Below are positions 34,979-43,785 of a stretch of 64,000 nt of DNA, piece by piece. The notes beneath the pieces are model-generated. The model was not told where the DNA came from. It made no database searches and saw nothing but the letters and a program-made list of their open reading frames with translations. Source of the stretch: Pleurocapsa sp. PCC 7319. Its GTDB lineage: Bacteria > Cyanobacteriota > Cyanobacteriia > Cyanobacteriales > Xenococcaceae. Numbering within the stretch: position 1 is the stretch's first letter; every line of letters starts with the position of its first letter. Where the stretch lies: positions 3,321,322-3,385,321 of the forward strand of contig NZ_KB235922.1 of assembly GCF_000332195.1 (NCBI RefSeq), read 5' to 3'. The translations under genes and the position numbers were made by a program.

Positions 34979-37603
34979 TTAGTTCCAACATGCTGCCTTG
35001 GCTTTTTCAGCAGATTGATAATCAGGTTTGATTTTTAAAGCGTTGTCAAAACTATCTTGAGCCATCGGATAATTTTTTTGTTCGCACCAAGTTAAGCCGT
35101 TAAAGTAGTAAACCTGAGCTTTTTGCTCATCAGTAAATTTTTGGCTATCGATAATCTTATTAAATTGATCTCTAGCTTGATCATATTGCTTCAAATTTTT
35201 AAAAACAATTCCCACATCTCGCAAAGCAGGAAAATAGTTGGGATTCAATTCTAAAGCTTGAGTATATACTGCCAGCGCTTGATCATATTGCTTGATCTCT
35301 CGTAAATTTCTACCTTTGGAAGAGTAAAGTATTGATAGAAAAGTAGGATCTGTTATCCCTTCACTACTTTCTTCAACGATTGAAATTGCTTTATCAATAG
35401 ACTCTATACTTTGTTGATTTTCCTTTAAAGCTAGCAATGATTCTGCCTTGTTAAACCAATAATAAGGATCTTGAGAATTAAGAACTATTGCTTTGTTAAA
35501 ACTAATTAATGAGTCTTCATGTCTGTTGAGATTATGTAATGCTTCTCCCTTACAATTCCAAGCATAACTATCATGTTTCCTAATTGTAATAGCTAGCTGA
35601 CAAGAGGCTAGCATATCCGCATATTGCTTTAAGTAACCTTGTGCAATTCCTCGATTGATTAAAGCTTGATAGTAATTAGCATTGATTGCTAATACTTCAT
35701 CGAATTTTGCAATTGCTTCATGATATTTTTTTTGCTTGACTAATTCTACACCTTCTCTAAAAGTATATTTATAACCTTTATTTGTGGTTAACTTAGACAA
35801 CAAAGTGATCACAAGCAAAATAGTAAAAAGCGAAAGAATAGATATTTTCCAGTTTATTTTATGTAGAATATTCATTCTACCTTGAGAACGAATTTTACTA
35901 CTTGAATTTAATTTTATTTTGTTAAACTTACGTTTTAAAGCCGATAAAACTTCATCACAAGATTGGTAACGTCCTCCTTTTCCTAATCCAACCTTGATCA
36001 TTTTGTCTAAAATTTCTGCTAAATCTTGACTGACTTCGGTTTCATTACGCCATAATAGTTTGCCAGTTTCTGGATCTGTCTGGAATTGTTGTGGATGTTT
36101 CCCAGTGAGTAGATGAATTGCAGTCATCCCCAAAGCATATATATCACTGGCAAAAATTGGTCTTTTAGAACTTTGCTCTGGAGACATATACCCTTCTGTG
36201 CCTACAGCCTGTGTTGAGAGAGTTATTCTACTACTATTAGAAGATAACTGAACAATTTCTTTGACTGCCCCAAAATCAATTAATACAATTTTTCCATCAG
36301 AGGCCCGTCTAATTAAGTTAGAGGGTTTTATATCCCGATGGATAATCCGTTTACCATGAACAAACTGTAAAATTTCTAAGACATCAAATAGAATTCTAAT
36401 AACATTATTTTCTTCTAATTTTTTTTTACTTTTAATTTCTTGAGCTAGATCGTTGCCATTAATAAATTCTCTTACAAAATAAATTTCTTCGTTTTCAGCG
36501 AATTCATTGAAAAATCCAGGAATTTGTTCATGCTCACCTAATGCTCTTAAAACTGCTAATTCTTTATTAAATCTTTCTTCAGCGTCATGGGATAACCTGT
36601 TATTTTGTGGTCTTAGGCTTTTGACTATACACTGAGAATGTAGATGTCTAGCATAAATATCTTCTGCTAAATAAGTATATCCCCAGATACTACCGCCTAA
36701 ATATTGCCAAATTTTATAGCGACCTCCTAAGGTAACTTGGATTTTGAGTAAAGGCTCTAAATCTTGGAGGACTTCAAGGGCAGATTGATAACGACATAAA
36801 CCGCTACGATTTCTATAAATATTAGGATGAATCATTTTGTCTAAGATAGACTCTAATTCCCTGCTTACATTGTCATCTTTTTGCCATTTTGGAAAACCAT
36901 AACTTTCATTACTATTAAGTTCAATTTCAGGTTTTTGCCCAGTCAAAGCATAAACTGCAGTTATCCCCAAAGAATATATATCACTACTAAAGGTTGGAGT
37001 ACCTCTAAGTTGCTCGATGGGCATATAATCTCGTGTACCGATAATTTTTGTAAAATAGTTTTGAGTTTTAGAATTGAAACATAGAGTGGGTATTTGTTTC
37101 ATTGCTCCAAAGTCAATTAGAAAAATTTTACCGTCTTCTTTTCTTCGCATTAAGTTTGAAGGTTTGATGTCACGGTGAATAATGCCTTGTTGATGAACAA
37201 AATCTAATGTTTCTAAAGTAGATTGCAATAATTTGATGACCTCGATCTCAGATAGGCTACCTTGTTCTTCTATTTCTTCAAGAATATTTTGTCCATCAAT
37301 CCATTGTTGAACTAGATAAAATTCACCATTGATTTCAAAAGAGTCTAGAAGCTCTGGTATTTGAGGATTTGCAGCTAAAAGCTCTAGGGTTCTTATTTCT
37401 TTTAAAAAGCGACTTCTTGCTTCTTGCAAAATTTCAGGATCTTCAAATTTGGACTTAAGTTTTTTGATGACACACAAACTACCTGGTTGATGTATGATTT
37501 GAGTTATGTAAGTTTCACCAAAAGTTCCTTCTCCGATTTTTTTGAGAATTTTATACTTATTATTTATATTTTTTCCAGATTCAAAGTCAATTTCATTATT
37601 CAT
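34979..37603 (-). CDS. Ser/Thr protein kinase with two kinase domains, a membrane helix and TPRs
   Basis: An 874-aa Hanks-type kinase. Kinase 1 (about 17-280) has GEGTFGETY, the Lys in VIKKLK, GIIHRDIKPSNLM and LIDFGAMKQI. Kinase 2 (about 297-565) has a weakened glycine loop (GGSIWGYTY) but keeps IVKSL, RIIHRDIKPSNLI and LIDFGAVKEI. Both therefore retain the catalytic Asp and the metal-binding Asp. A membrane helix (about 590-608, ILSLFTILLVITLLS) follows, then about seven TPRs to the C-terminus. The kinases face the cytoplasm and the TPRs should lie outside the plasma membrane or in the lumen. Single-kinase TPR proteins are common in cyanobacteria; a tandem pair is unusual. Substrates are unknown. 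Confidence 0.9.
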   Translation of the reverse strand: MNNEIDFESGKNINNKYKILKKIGEGTFGETYITQIIHQPGSLCVIKKLKSKFEDPEILQEARSRFLKEIRTLELLAANPQIPELLDSFEINGEFYLVQQWIDGQNILEEIEEQGSLSEIEVIKLLQSTLETLDFVHQQGIIHRDIKPSNLMRRKEDGKIFLIDFGAMKQIPTLCFNSKTQNYFTKIIGTRDYMPIEQLRGTPTFSSDIYSLGITAVYALTGQKPEIELNSNESYGFPKWQKDDNVSRELESILDKMIHPNIYRNRSGLCRYQSALEVLQDLEPLLKIQVTLGGRYKIWQYLGGSIWGYTYLAEDIYARHLHSQCIVKSLRPQNNRLSHDAEERFNKELAVLRALGEHEQIPGFFNEFAENEEIYFVREFINGNDLAQEIKSKKKLEENNVIRILFDVLEILQFVHGKRIIHRDIKPSNLIRRASDGKIVLIDFGAVKEIVQLSSNSSRITLSTQAVGTEGYMSPEQSSKRPIFASDIYALGMTAIHLLTGKHPQQFQTDPETGKLLWRNETEVSQDLAEILDKMIKVGLGKGGRYQSCDEVLSALKRKFNKIKLNSSSKIRSQGRMNILHKINWKISILSLFTILLVITLLSKLTTNKGYKYTFREGVELVKQKKYHEAIAKFDEVLAINANYYQALINRGIAQGYLKQYADMLASCQLAITIRKHDSYAWNCKGEALHNLNRHEDSLISFNKAIVLNSQDPYYWFNKAESLLALKENQQSIESIDKAISIVEESSEGITDPTFLSILYSSKGRNLREIKQYDQALAVYTQALELNPNYFPALRDVGIVFKNLKQYDQARDQFNKIIDSQKFTDEQKAQVYYFNGLTWCEQKNYPMAQDSFDNALKIKPDYQSAEKAKAACWN

Positions 37604-37904
37604 ATACTTTCAATAAAAGGCTCTACCAAACCTGTAATGTAAAACTGTTATCAACTAAAGTTTTAAAGTCTTTCTGTATATGGTTTTGGGTTTTTAATAG
37701 TTAGTTTGTTATAGTTTTGACTAAAGTTAGCTATAGACAAGTATTATATCGAAATTTAAATATCATCAGTTTGGTAATGTCTAATTAATTAAATAAATAA
37801 ATGATTTAAATAGAGTCTGAATGGTTGCAAAATCTTCATAATAGCTTGTAACTTTTCTGTGTGATAGTAAGATAAATGCGAGCCGAGAGTGACACCAATT
37901 ATTT
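37604..37904. other. Divergent promoter gap, kinase and ggt
   Basis: 301 bp of AT-rich sequence between the divergent starts of the double-kinase gene and the gamma-glutamyltransferase gene. I see no gene, repeat or hairpin of note in it. Confidence 0.4.
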
Positions 37905-39443
37905 ATGCCACGAAAAGTTATTATTGCTTCTGATGCCCAGATTGTAGTCGATGCTGGTGCTGCGATCGCTAATCGCGGCGGTAATGCTGTTGATGCTGCT
38001 ATTGCAGCTACTCTAAGTTCTATGTGTACTAACTTGGGGATTATTTCCCCTGGTGCTAGCGGGTTTATTACTATTTGGCGACAGGGAGAAAACCCGATTA
38101 CGATTGATGCCTATGCAGAAATGCCTGGACGGGGATTGGATTCAGTCAAGTTTGGTAGTGGCATGAAAGAGGCATTTTTTGCTTACGGAGGCGGTACTAG
38201 TACTATGGTTGGCTATGGTTCTGTAGCTACTCCTGGAATCTTTGCTGGTTTGGGTTTAGCAGCAGAAAAATATGGTAATGTTCCTTGGTCGGAAATAGTC
38301 AGTCCCGCACAACAGCAGGTAGCAAGAGGTTTTTCTTTGTCTAGTGTGGCAGCAGAATATTTTTCCTATACTCATCAAGTTATTTTTGGCTGGCATCCCG
38401 ATAGTTATCGAGTTATCCATAAAGCAGACGGTAGCCATCTAAAACACGGAGATCGAGTTCACATTCCTGGACTAACCCATAGTTTGGAGATGATTGCCGA
38501 TCGCGGAGTAGATATTTTCTATCACGGAGAATTGGGAGAGAAAATCACTTCAGAAATTCAAGCTAATCAGGGATTACTTACTGCCGAAGATTTGACTAGC
38601 TATGAAGCTATTGAAAGAGAGCCAATTATCATTAACTTCGGAGACTGGTCAATTGCTACTAATCCTCCTCCCGCAGTTGGTGGTGTTTGTTTAGCAGCTA
38701 TGCTATCGTTAATCGACCAGCGATCGCTACATGAATGGAATGCAGTGACAGTCAAAGAAATAGCTGAGATTCAACAGGCAGTACTACAATATCGCAGCAA
38801 TTACTTAGAAGGAGTAACCGAGGAGCAAATTGGGCAACAGGCAGCTCATTTACTTTCACTGGCAGCTCAAGATAATTGGCAACAGTTAACTAAATCTCCC
38901 TCTACAATTCATATCTCTGCTGTAGATAGTGATGGTTTAGCTTGTTCTATCTCTGCTTCTTCTGGATATGGTTCGGGAGTTATGGCAGGAGGTACAGGGC
39001 TATGGCTGAATAATTCTTTAGGCGAAATTGAGTTACACCCTCAAGGCTTACATGACTTGTCTCCAGGTAGTCGCCTCACTTCTAATATGGCACCTACTAT
39101 CTGTCGTCATGACAATGGCACCGTGTTGGCAATTGGTTCTCCAGGAGCATCCCGCATTACTACTGCGATCGCTCAAGTCCTCTTTAATTTTATTAGCTTA
39201 GATTTATCCTTAGAGCAAGCTATATCCCATCCTCGATTGCACTTTGAAGTGTTCAATAGTTCTCCTACGATTGCTTTTGAAACTGGTTTGAATGTGAATG
39301 CACTCAATTTAACAAGTCGTCAATTTAAGGGACATTCCATGTATTTTGGAGGAGTTCAAGCTGCTATGGCTCATCCCACTGCGGGTTTGACTGCTGCTGC
39401 CGACCTACGTCGTACAGGAGCAATTGCCTGGGGTGAAAACTGA
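37905..39443 (+). CDS. ggt: Gamma-glutamyltransferase family protein
   Basis: An N-terminal nucleophile hydrolase that transfers or hydrolyses gamma-glutamyl groups, for example of glutathione. The 512-aa precursor carries GGNAVDAAIAATLS near the N-terminus and the processing site at Thr334 in PSTIHISAVDSDGLACSISA, equivalent to the autocatalytic Thr of the family's TTHxSxVD motif. SGYGSGVMAGGTGLWLNN and LTSNMAPTI in the small subunit are also typical. It lacks a signal peptide, unlike periplasmic enterobacterial GGT, so a cytosolic location is likely. Members of this superfamily include other acylases, so the exact substrate is uncertain. It is convergent with a small lipoprotein gene; the two stop codons abut. 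Confidence 0.9.
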   Translation: MPRKVIIASDAQIVVDAGAAIANRGGNAVDAAIAATLSSMCTNLGIISPGASGFITIWRQGENPITIDAYAEMPGRGLDSVKFGSGMKEAFFAYGGGTSTMVGYGSVATPGIFAGLGLAAEKYGNVPWSEIVSPAQQQVARGFSLSSVAAEYFSYTHQVIFGWHPDSYRVIHKADGSHLKHGDRVHIPGLTHSLEMIADRGVDIFYHGELGEKITSEIQANQGLLTAEDLTSYEAIEREPIIINFGDWSIATNPPPAVGGVCLAAMLSLIDQRSLHEWNAVTVKEIAEIQQAVLQYRSNYLEGVTEEQIGQQAAHLLSLAAQDNWQQLTKSPSTIHISAVDSDGLACSISASSGYGSGVMAGGTGLWLNNSLGEIELHPQGLHDLSPGSRLTSNMAPTICRHDNGTVLAIGSPGASRITTAIAQVLFNFISLDLSLEQAISHPRLHFEVFNSSPTIAFETGLNVNALNLTSRQFKGHSMYFGGVQAAMAHPTAGLTAAADLRRTGAIAWGEN

Positions 39444-39626
39444 CTAATTAGTTGCATCTTCAAGAGAATCACCCGCATCTTCTATGGCCTCGCCTGCATC
39501 TTCACTCTCATCACTAACTGGGCTTTCTGATCCTTCACTCTCAGGGGTTTGAGTTGATTCTTGACAAGCTCCAAACAAGAAAGACAAACTCAGAATCAAA
39601 GGTAAAATTACTTTTCTTAAGTTCAT
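39444..39626 (-). CDS. Small acidic lipoprotein (60 aa)
   Basis: A complete lipoprotein signal (MNLRKVILPLILSLSFLFGAC) with lipobox FGAC puts the lipidated Cys at residue 21. The mature ~40 residues are almost only Glu, Asp, Ser, Ala, Gly and Thr (SEGSESPVSDESEDAGEAIE), a disordered acidic chain that could bind divalent cations. I recognise no family. Its stop codon directly abuts that of ggt on the other strand, so the two transcripts must end within each other's coding sequence or overlap. Confidence 0.7.
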   Translation of the reverse strand: MNLRKVILPLILSLSFLFGACQESTQTPESEGSESPVSDESEDAGEAIEDAGDSLEDATN

Positions 39627-39702
39627 GATCGTTAAATAGTTTTAGTTTTTCAGATTATAAATCTTTGTTCGCCTACAGAGAGAAAATTTGTCATACAAGC
39701 AG

Positions 39703-40272
39703 TTAGGAAAAGTTTAGCCAATTAAATATATCTTCTACCGTTAGTCGCCAATTCTGCAAAACATTTAATACAGGTAATATATCTTGTTTTTCTTTTACTT
39801 CTGGCAAACAATTTGGTTGAAAGACTGTAATTGATTCATCATCAGCATCTACTAAATAGCCTAATTTCGTACCGTTATTAACACAAAATACAATTTTCCG
39901 AATTACTCTATTTGCTGATTGTTCGGGTGAGAGAATTTCAATTGTCCAATCTGGGGCTATTTTAAATCTATTAGCGATTTGACCATTATCATCTAAAGGA
40001 ATTCTTTGCCACTCAAATACAGCTATATCTGGAACTATAGAGCGTCTTGCAAAAGTACAGCGCAATTCTGTAAAAGCATAAGCTAGTTTTTTAGCTTTTC
40101 CCGCTTGATTGATAGCAGAAGCTAATTCAATTTGCAAAGTACTGTGTTTCCCCTGTGGCATTGGCTTTTGTTGAATTTTTCCATCAATGTATTCGCTTGC
40201 TGGTTTGGTTTCTGGTAATTTTAAAAATTCTTCTATGGTAAGTGCTGAAGTTTTTTGAATAGGTACTTTCAT
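39703..40272 (-). CDS. Uma2 family (DUF820) putative endonuclease
   Basis: A 189-aa member of the Uma2 family, which has a PD-(D/E)XK nuclease fold and is expanded in cyanobacteria. The visible core is SIVPDIAVFEW (the PD), WTIEILSPEQSANRV (the (D/E)x strand with Glu) and KLGYLVDADDESITVFQPN. The N-terminus (TIEEFLKLPETKPASEYIDG, then KIQQKPMPQGKHSTLQIEL) is also typical. Cellular roles of Uma2 proteins are unproven; mobility-linked or defence functions are proposed. The next gene upstream on the same strand is the AAA-WD40 gene, 114 bp away, so it may be transcribed from the same promoter. Confidence 0.88.
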   Translation of the reverse strand: MKVPIQKTSALTIEEFLKLPETKPASEYIDGKIQQKPMPQGKHSTLQIELASAINQAGKAKKLAYAFTELRCTFARRSIVPDIAVFEWQRIPLDDNGQIANRFKIAPDWTIEILSPEQSANRVIRKIVFCVNNGTKLGYLVDADDESITVFQPNCLPEVKEKQDILPVLNVLQNWRLTVEDIFNWLNFS

Positions 40273-40386
40273 TAAATTTATTTCCTGGAAACTTCGTATT
40301 CTTAATTTTAATTCCCGTTTAGTTTTTAAATTGAACGGAATTGAATGTTCTGGGTTTTCCCGTTTAGTCTGAAAATAGAACTTTAT

Positions 40387-43300
40387 TTACTCATGACAAA
40401 CATGGCGATTTTTTGGGTCAATTTCTGCAAGATAGAATAGATAATTTTTAACCTTTTGACAGCCATATTCTAGAGGATCTAAGTTGAAAATTTTGTCTAA
40501 GTTCCAGAGGATAACTTGGGAATCTTCTCCAGCAGTAGCTAAAGTTTGACCATCAGGACTAAATGCCACCGACCAAAGGGAACTATCGTGTCCTTGTAAT
40601 ATTTTAAAATGCTGCCAAGTTTGTTGATATTGCTGCCAAAGAAATATCTTGCCATCATCATCAACACTAGCAAGATATTGATTATCGCGACCGATTGCGA
40701 CTCCTTTAACGGCAGCTTGATGTCCCTCTAAAGTTGTGACTATTTTTCCCTTGCGATTCCAAATTTTGATACTACGATCTTCGCTACCGGAAATTACCAG
40801 ATTACCATCAGCACTAATAGCGACTGCCCTGACTGCATCTTCATGTCCTTCAAGGGTATCTAAAAAATTACCTTGAAGATCCCATAGTTTTACCGTGTTA
40901 TCTTCGCTACCAGAGACTAGATATTTATCTTGAGGACTAATAGCTACATCCCAGACTTTTTGTAAATGTCCTTTAAGTTGATGTAATAAGTTACCATCAA
41001 TATCCCAGATTTTGATAATGCTATCGTTGCCAGCAGTAAGAATTTTAGTACCATCAGAGCTGAGATCGACTGCCCAAACTGAAGATTTATGAGCGTTAAT
41101 TGTATTCACTACATTGCTATTAGGTTGCCAGATTTTAAGAGTTTTATCTGCACCAACGGTTGCAATGGTTTGGTCATTAATTGCTACATCATAGACTTCG
41201 GCACTATGACCGCGCCAAGTTTTGAGGAGAGTTCCGTGTTTGTCCCAAAGCTTTACTGTCTTATCGTCGCTAGCAGAAGCAATTATATTGGAATCATAAT
41301 CAAGAGCGATCGCCACATCTTGATGACCAGATAGGACTTTTTTCAGGTCATTCTCAGGTTGCCATAATCTGATGGTTTTATCCCAGCTTGCTGAGGCAAT
41401 ATGACCATTGGCAGTATAAGCGACATCCCAAATTCGATTAGTATGTCCTCGTAAAGTAGAGATTTCCGTGCCGTTGCTCCCCCAAATTTTTAGGGTTTGA
41501 TCGGCACTAGCTGAGACAATTTGGTTATTGAGTGGATTCACTGCCACGCCATATACAGAAGCTAAATGTCCCCTAAGAGTAGCTATTTGTGTACCTTTAA
41601 TGTCCCAGATTTTTAGGGTTTTATCCCGACTACCAGAGATTATTTTTGTGCCATCAGGAGTAATTGCCACATCTCGAACTCCTTCAGTATGTCCTCTCAG
41701 AGTTTTAATTACTTTTCCCGATCGCCAAATTTTAAGAGTTTTATCTTCACTGGCTGAAATAATCTCTCCTTTTGGACTAATGGCGATCGCCTCTACTGCT
41801 GCGGTATGTTCTGTTAAAGTTTGAATTGGCTTACCCTGTTGCCAGATTGCGATCTCACCATCTTCGGTACCAGAAATTACTCGATTATTGTGGTCAAAAG
41901 CTACACTTGTAACTGGCTGCTGATGTTGTAGTGTATCCAGTAACTTGCCCGTTTGACTCCATAATTTAACTGTGCGATCGCGACTACCAGAGGCAATAGT
42001 ATTACCATTAGGACTAATTGCTACATCTAATACCCAACCTTGATGACCTGTTAATTCTTGACTAAATTGCCAACCTGATGATTTTTTTATCCATAGTCTA
42101 ACAGTTTGATCGGTAGCAGTAGAAGCCATGAGTTTGCCATCGTTAGAAATTGCCAAACCATAAAGGCGATCGCTATGTCCTAAAAGACGATCGTATTCTT
42201 CGATCTCGTATACTGCTTGTTGCAAAGCAGCATCAACCTGTTGAGTTAAATTTTGGTTGACTCGCCAGGATTTTTGTAACTGTTGTTTGGCTTTAATGGC
42301 TGCAATCAGGGCATCAAGTTTTTGCTCGGAAGCAAAGAGAGCTTCACTTGACTGAACAAGATTGGCAATACTAGTCACATTAGCTTGACGAGATTTGAGA
42401 TAAAATCCTGTAATCATCGCCAAAGAAAAAAGAATAAATAATCTTTGCCACCTTACTAATCTTTTTTTCTGTGCTAGTTGTCTGGCAACTTGTTCAGCTT
42501 TTTGAGCTAATTTCGCCTGTCTTTGCTCTTCAACGGCTAAAGTTTCGCTAGCTTGCAAAAATTTTCTTTCAGTTGAGCTGATACTGTGCTTCCTAGCCCA
42601 GGTTTGTCCTTCTGCTAAAGCTGTTCCTCTCAATAAACGAGATCGATCCTGACGTTGAGATTTTAACCAAGCTGCGATCGCATCTTGAAAGGGACTCATC
42701 GCAAATAGCTGTTGGCTAACCCATTGTTGATTAAAAACTCTTTCGTAAATGGGATTACTAACTTTTAATTTACCCTCTTGGGAGGTAACTAAACCACTTA
42801 AGCGTAATTCAACTTGTTCATCGCTACCATCAATGGTTATGCCCTCCTGTTTGAGTATTTGTTGATAGACAGTAAGCAGTCTAGCTTTATGGTTTTGATT
42901 GTGTAACAGGCGATCGCGTATCGTTCTAAGATGTTCTGGTTCATCTTGAATTTCCCAATTATCTACTAGGCGATGTTGAATTAATTGAGGAATATAAATT
43001 GGCTCTTCTTCAGCAGAGCGAACTATTAAAGAACAAAGTTTTTGGGTTAAAAAAGGCTGTCCTTTTGTCCAGGACAAAATATCTTTTAAAATAGCTTCTG
43101 GTTGACTGAATCGACCTGCCAAACCCGATATTAATGGTTGCGCTTCAGTAAAATTAAATCCTGTCAGTTGGATAGCTCGACCAATATTAAAGGGACTTAA
43201 TTGTTTGTTTATCCTGAGACTAGAAGGAGTCGCTACTCCTAACAAACAAAAGGTTAAACGACGGTATTGCTGTTGTTCAACTCTTTTTTCATAACAGTCC

Positions 43301-43776
43301 CGAATTAAGATCAAAAACTCATCGCGAAAATCTAAATTGATAATATTATCGACTTCATCCAAAAAGACAATAATATCTGCGGTGCAATTAACTAATAAAA
43401 TATCTTCAATAAAGCGACTAAACCTTTGCACTGGCGGTAATTCCAAATGCGATCGCCACCAATTAAGATCGTCATCCATCCCATTGCTTAAGCGCAATCT
43501 ACGCCATAATTCTGCAACCAAGCCGCCATACCACTGCTCTGCTGTAGTAAATCTCCCTAAAATACCCAAGTCAATCGCCACACATTTAAAACCCTCGTTG
43601 GCAAGAGTTTTCATTGTCCGTACCCTTAGGCTAGACTTACCCATTTGCCGAGAGTTTAGTACATAGCAAAACTCTTTTTGTTTTAAAGCAATATATATGT
43701 CGCGATCGGCCTGTCTTTGAATATAAGTTGGATGTCCGTAACGCAAACTTCCCCCAACTTTATAAAAATCAAACAT
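40387..43776 (-). CDS. AAA-like ATPase fused to 14 WD40 repeats
   Basis: A 1129-aa STAND-like protein. Residues 1 to about 350 form the cyanobacterial AAA-like (AAA_35-type) domain: FYKVGGSLRYGHPTYIQRQA, a Walker A variant NSRQMGKSSLR (41-51), Walker B IIVFLDEVDNI (about 135-145) and SPFNIGRAIQL. A charged helical linker contains one hydrophobic helix (LFILFSLAMITGFYL, about 450). The rest (about 530-1110) holds 14 WD40 repeats, that is, two propellers. The helix suggests membrane attachment. It starts 9 bp after the stop of a second AAA_35 gene, so the pair is co-transcribed. A sensor-switch role is inferred; nothing here names the ligand. Confidence 0.9.
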   Translation of the reverse strand: MFDFYKVGGSLRYGHPTYIQRQADRDIYIALKQKEFCYVLNSRQMGKSSLRVRTMKTLANEGFKCVAIDLGILGRFTTAEQWYGGLVAELWRRLRLSNGMDDDLNWWRSHLELPPVQRFSRFIEDILLVNCTADIIVFLDEVDNIINLDFRDEFLILIRDCYEKRVEQQQYRRLTFCLLGVATPSSLRINKQLSPFNIGRAIQLTGFNFTEAQPLISGLAGRFSQPEAILKDILSWTKGQPFLTQKLCSLIVRSAEEEPIYIPQLIQHRLVDNWEIQDEPEHLRTIRDRLLHNQNHKARLLTVYQQILKQEGITIDGSDEQVELRLSGLVTSQEGKLKVSNPIYERVFNQQWVSQQLFAMSPFQDAIAAWLKSQRQDRSRLLRGTALAEGQTWARKHSISSTERKFLQASETLAVEEQRQAKLAQKAEQVARQLAQKKRLVRWQRLFILFSLAMITGFYLKSRQANVTSIANLVQSSEALFASEQKLDALIAAIKAKQQLQKSWRVNQNLTQQVDAALQQAVYEIEEYDRLLGHSDRLYGLAISNDGKLMASTATDQTVRLWIKKSSGWQFSQELTGHQGWVLDVAISPNGNTIASGSRDRTVKLWSQTGKLLDTLQHQQPVTSVAFDHNNRVISGTEDGEIAIWQQGKPIQTLTEHTAAVEAIAISPKGEIISASEDKTLKIWRSGKVIKTLRGHTEGVRDVAITPDGTKIISGSRDKTLKIWDIKGTQIATLRGHLASVYGVAVNPLNNQIVSASADQTLKIWGSNGTEISTLRGHTNRIWDVAYTANGHIASASWDKTIRLWQPENDLKKVLSGHQDVAIALDYDSNIIASASDDKTVKLWDKHGTLLKTWRGHSAEVYDVAINDQTIATVGADKTLKIWQPNSNVVNTINAHKSSVWAVDLSSDGTKILTAGNDSIIKIWDIDGNLLHQLKGHLQKVWDVAISPQDKYLVSGSEDNTVKLWDLQGNFLDTLEGHEDAVRAVAISADGNLVISGSEDRSIKIWNRKGKIVTTLEGHQAAVKGVAIGRDNQYLASVDDDGKIFLWQQYQQTWQHFKILQGHDSSLWSVAFSPDGQTLATAGEDSQVILWNLDKIFNLDPLEYGCQKVKNYLFYLAEIDPKNRHVCHE

Positions 43777-43785
43777 TTTTATTGA

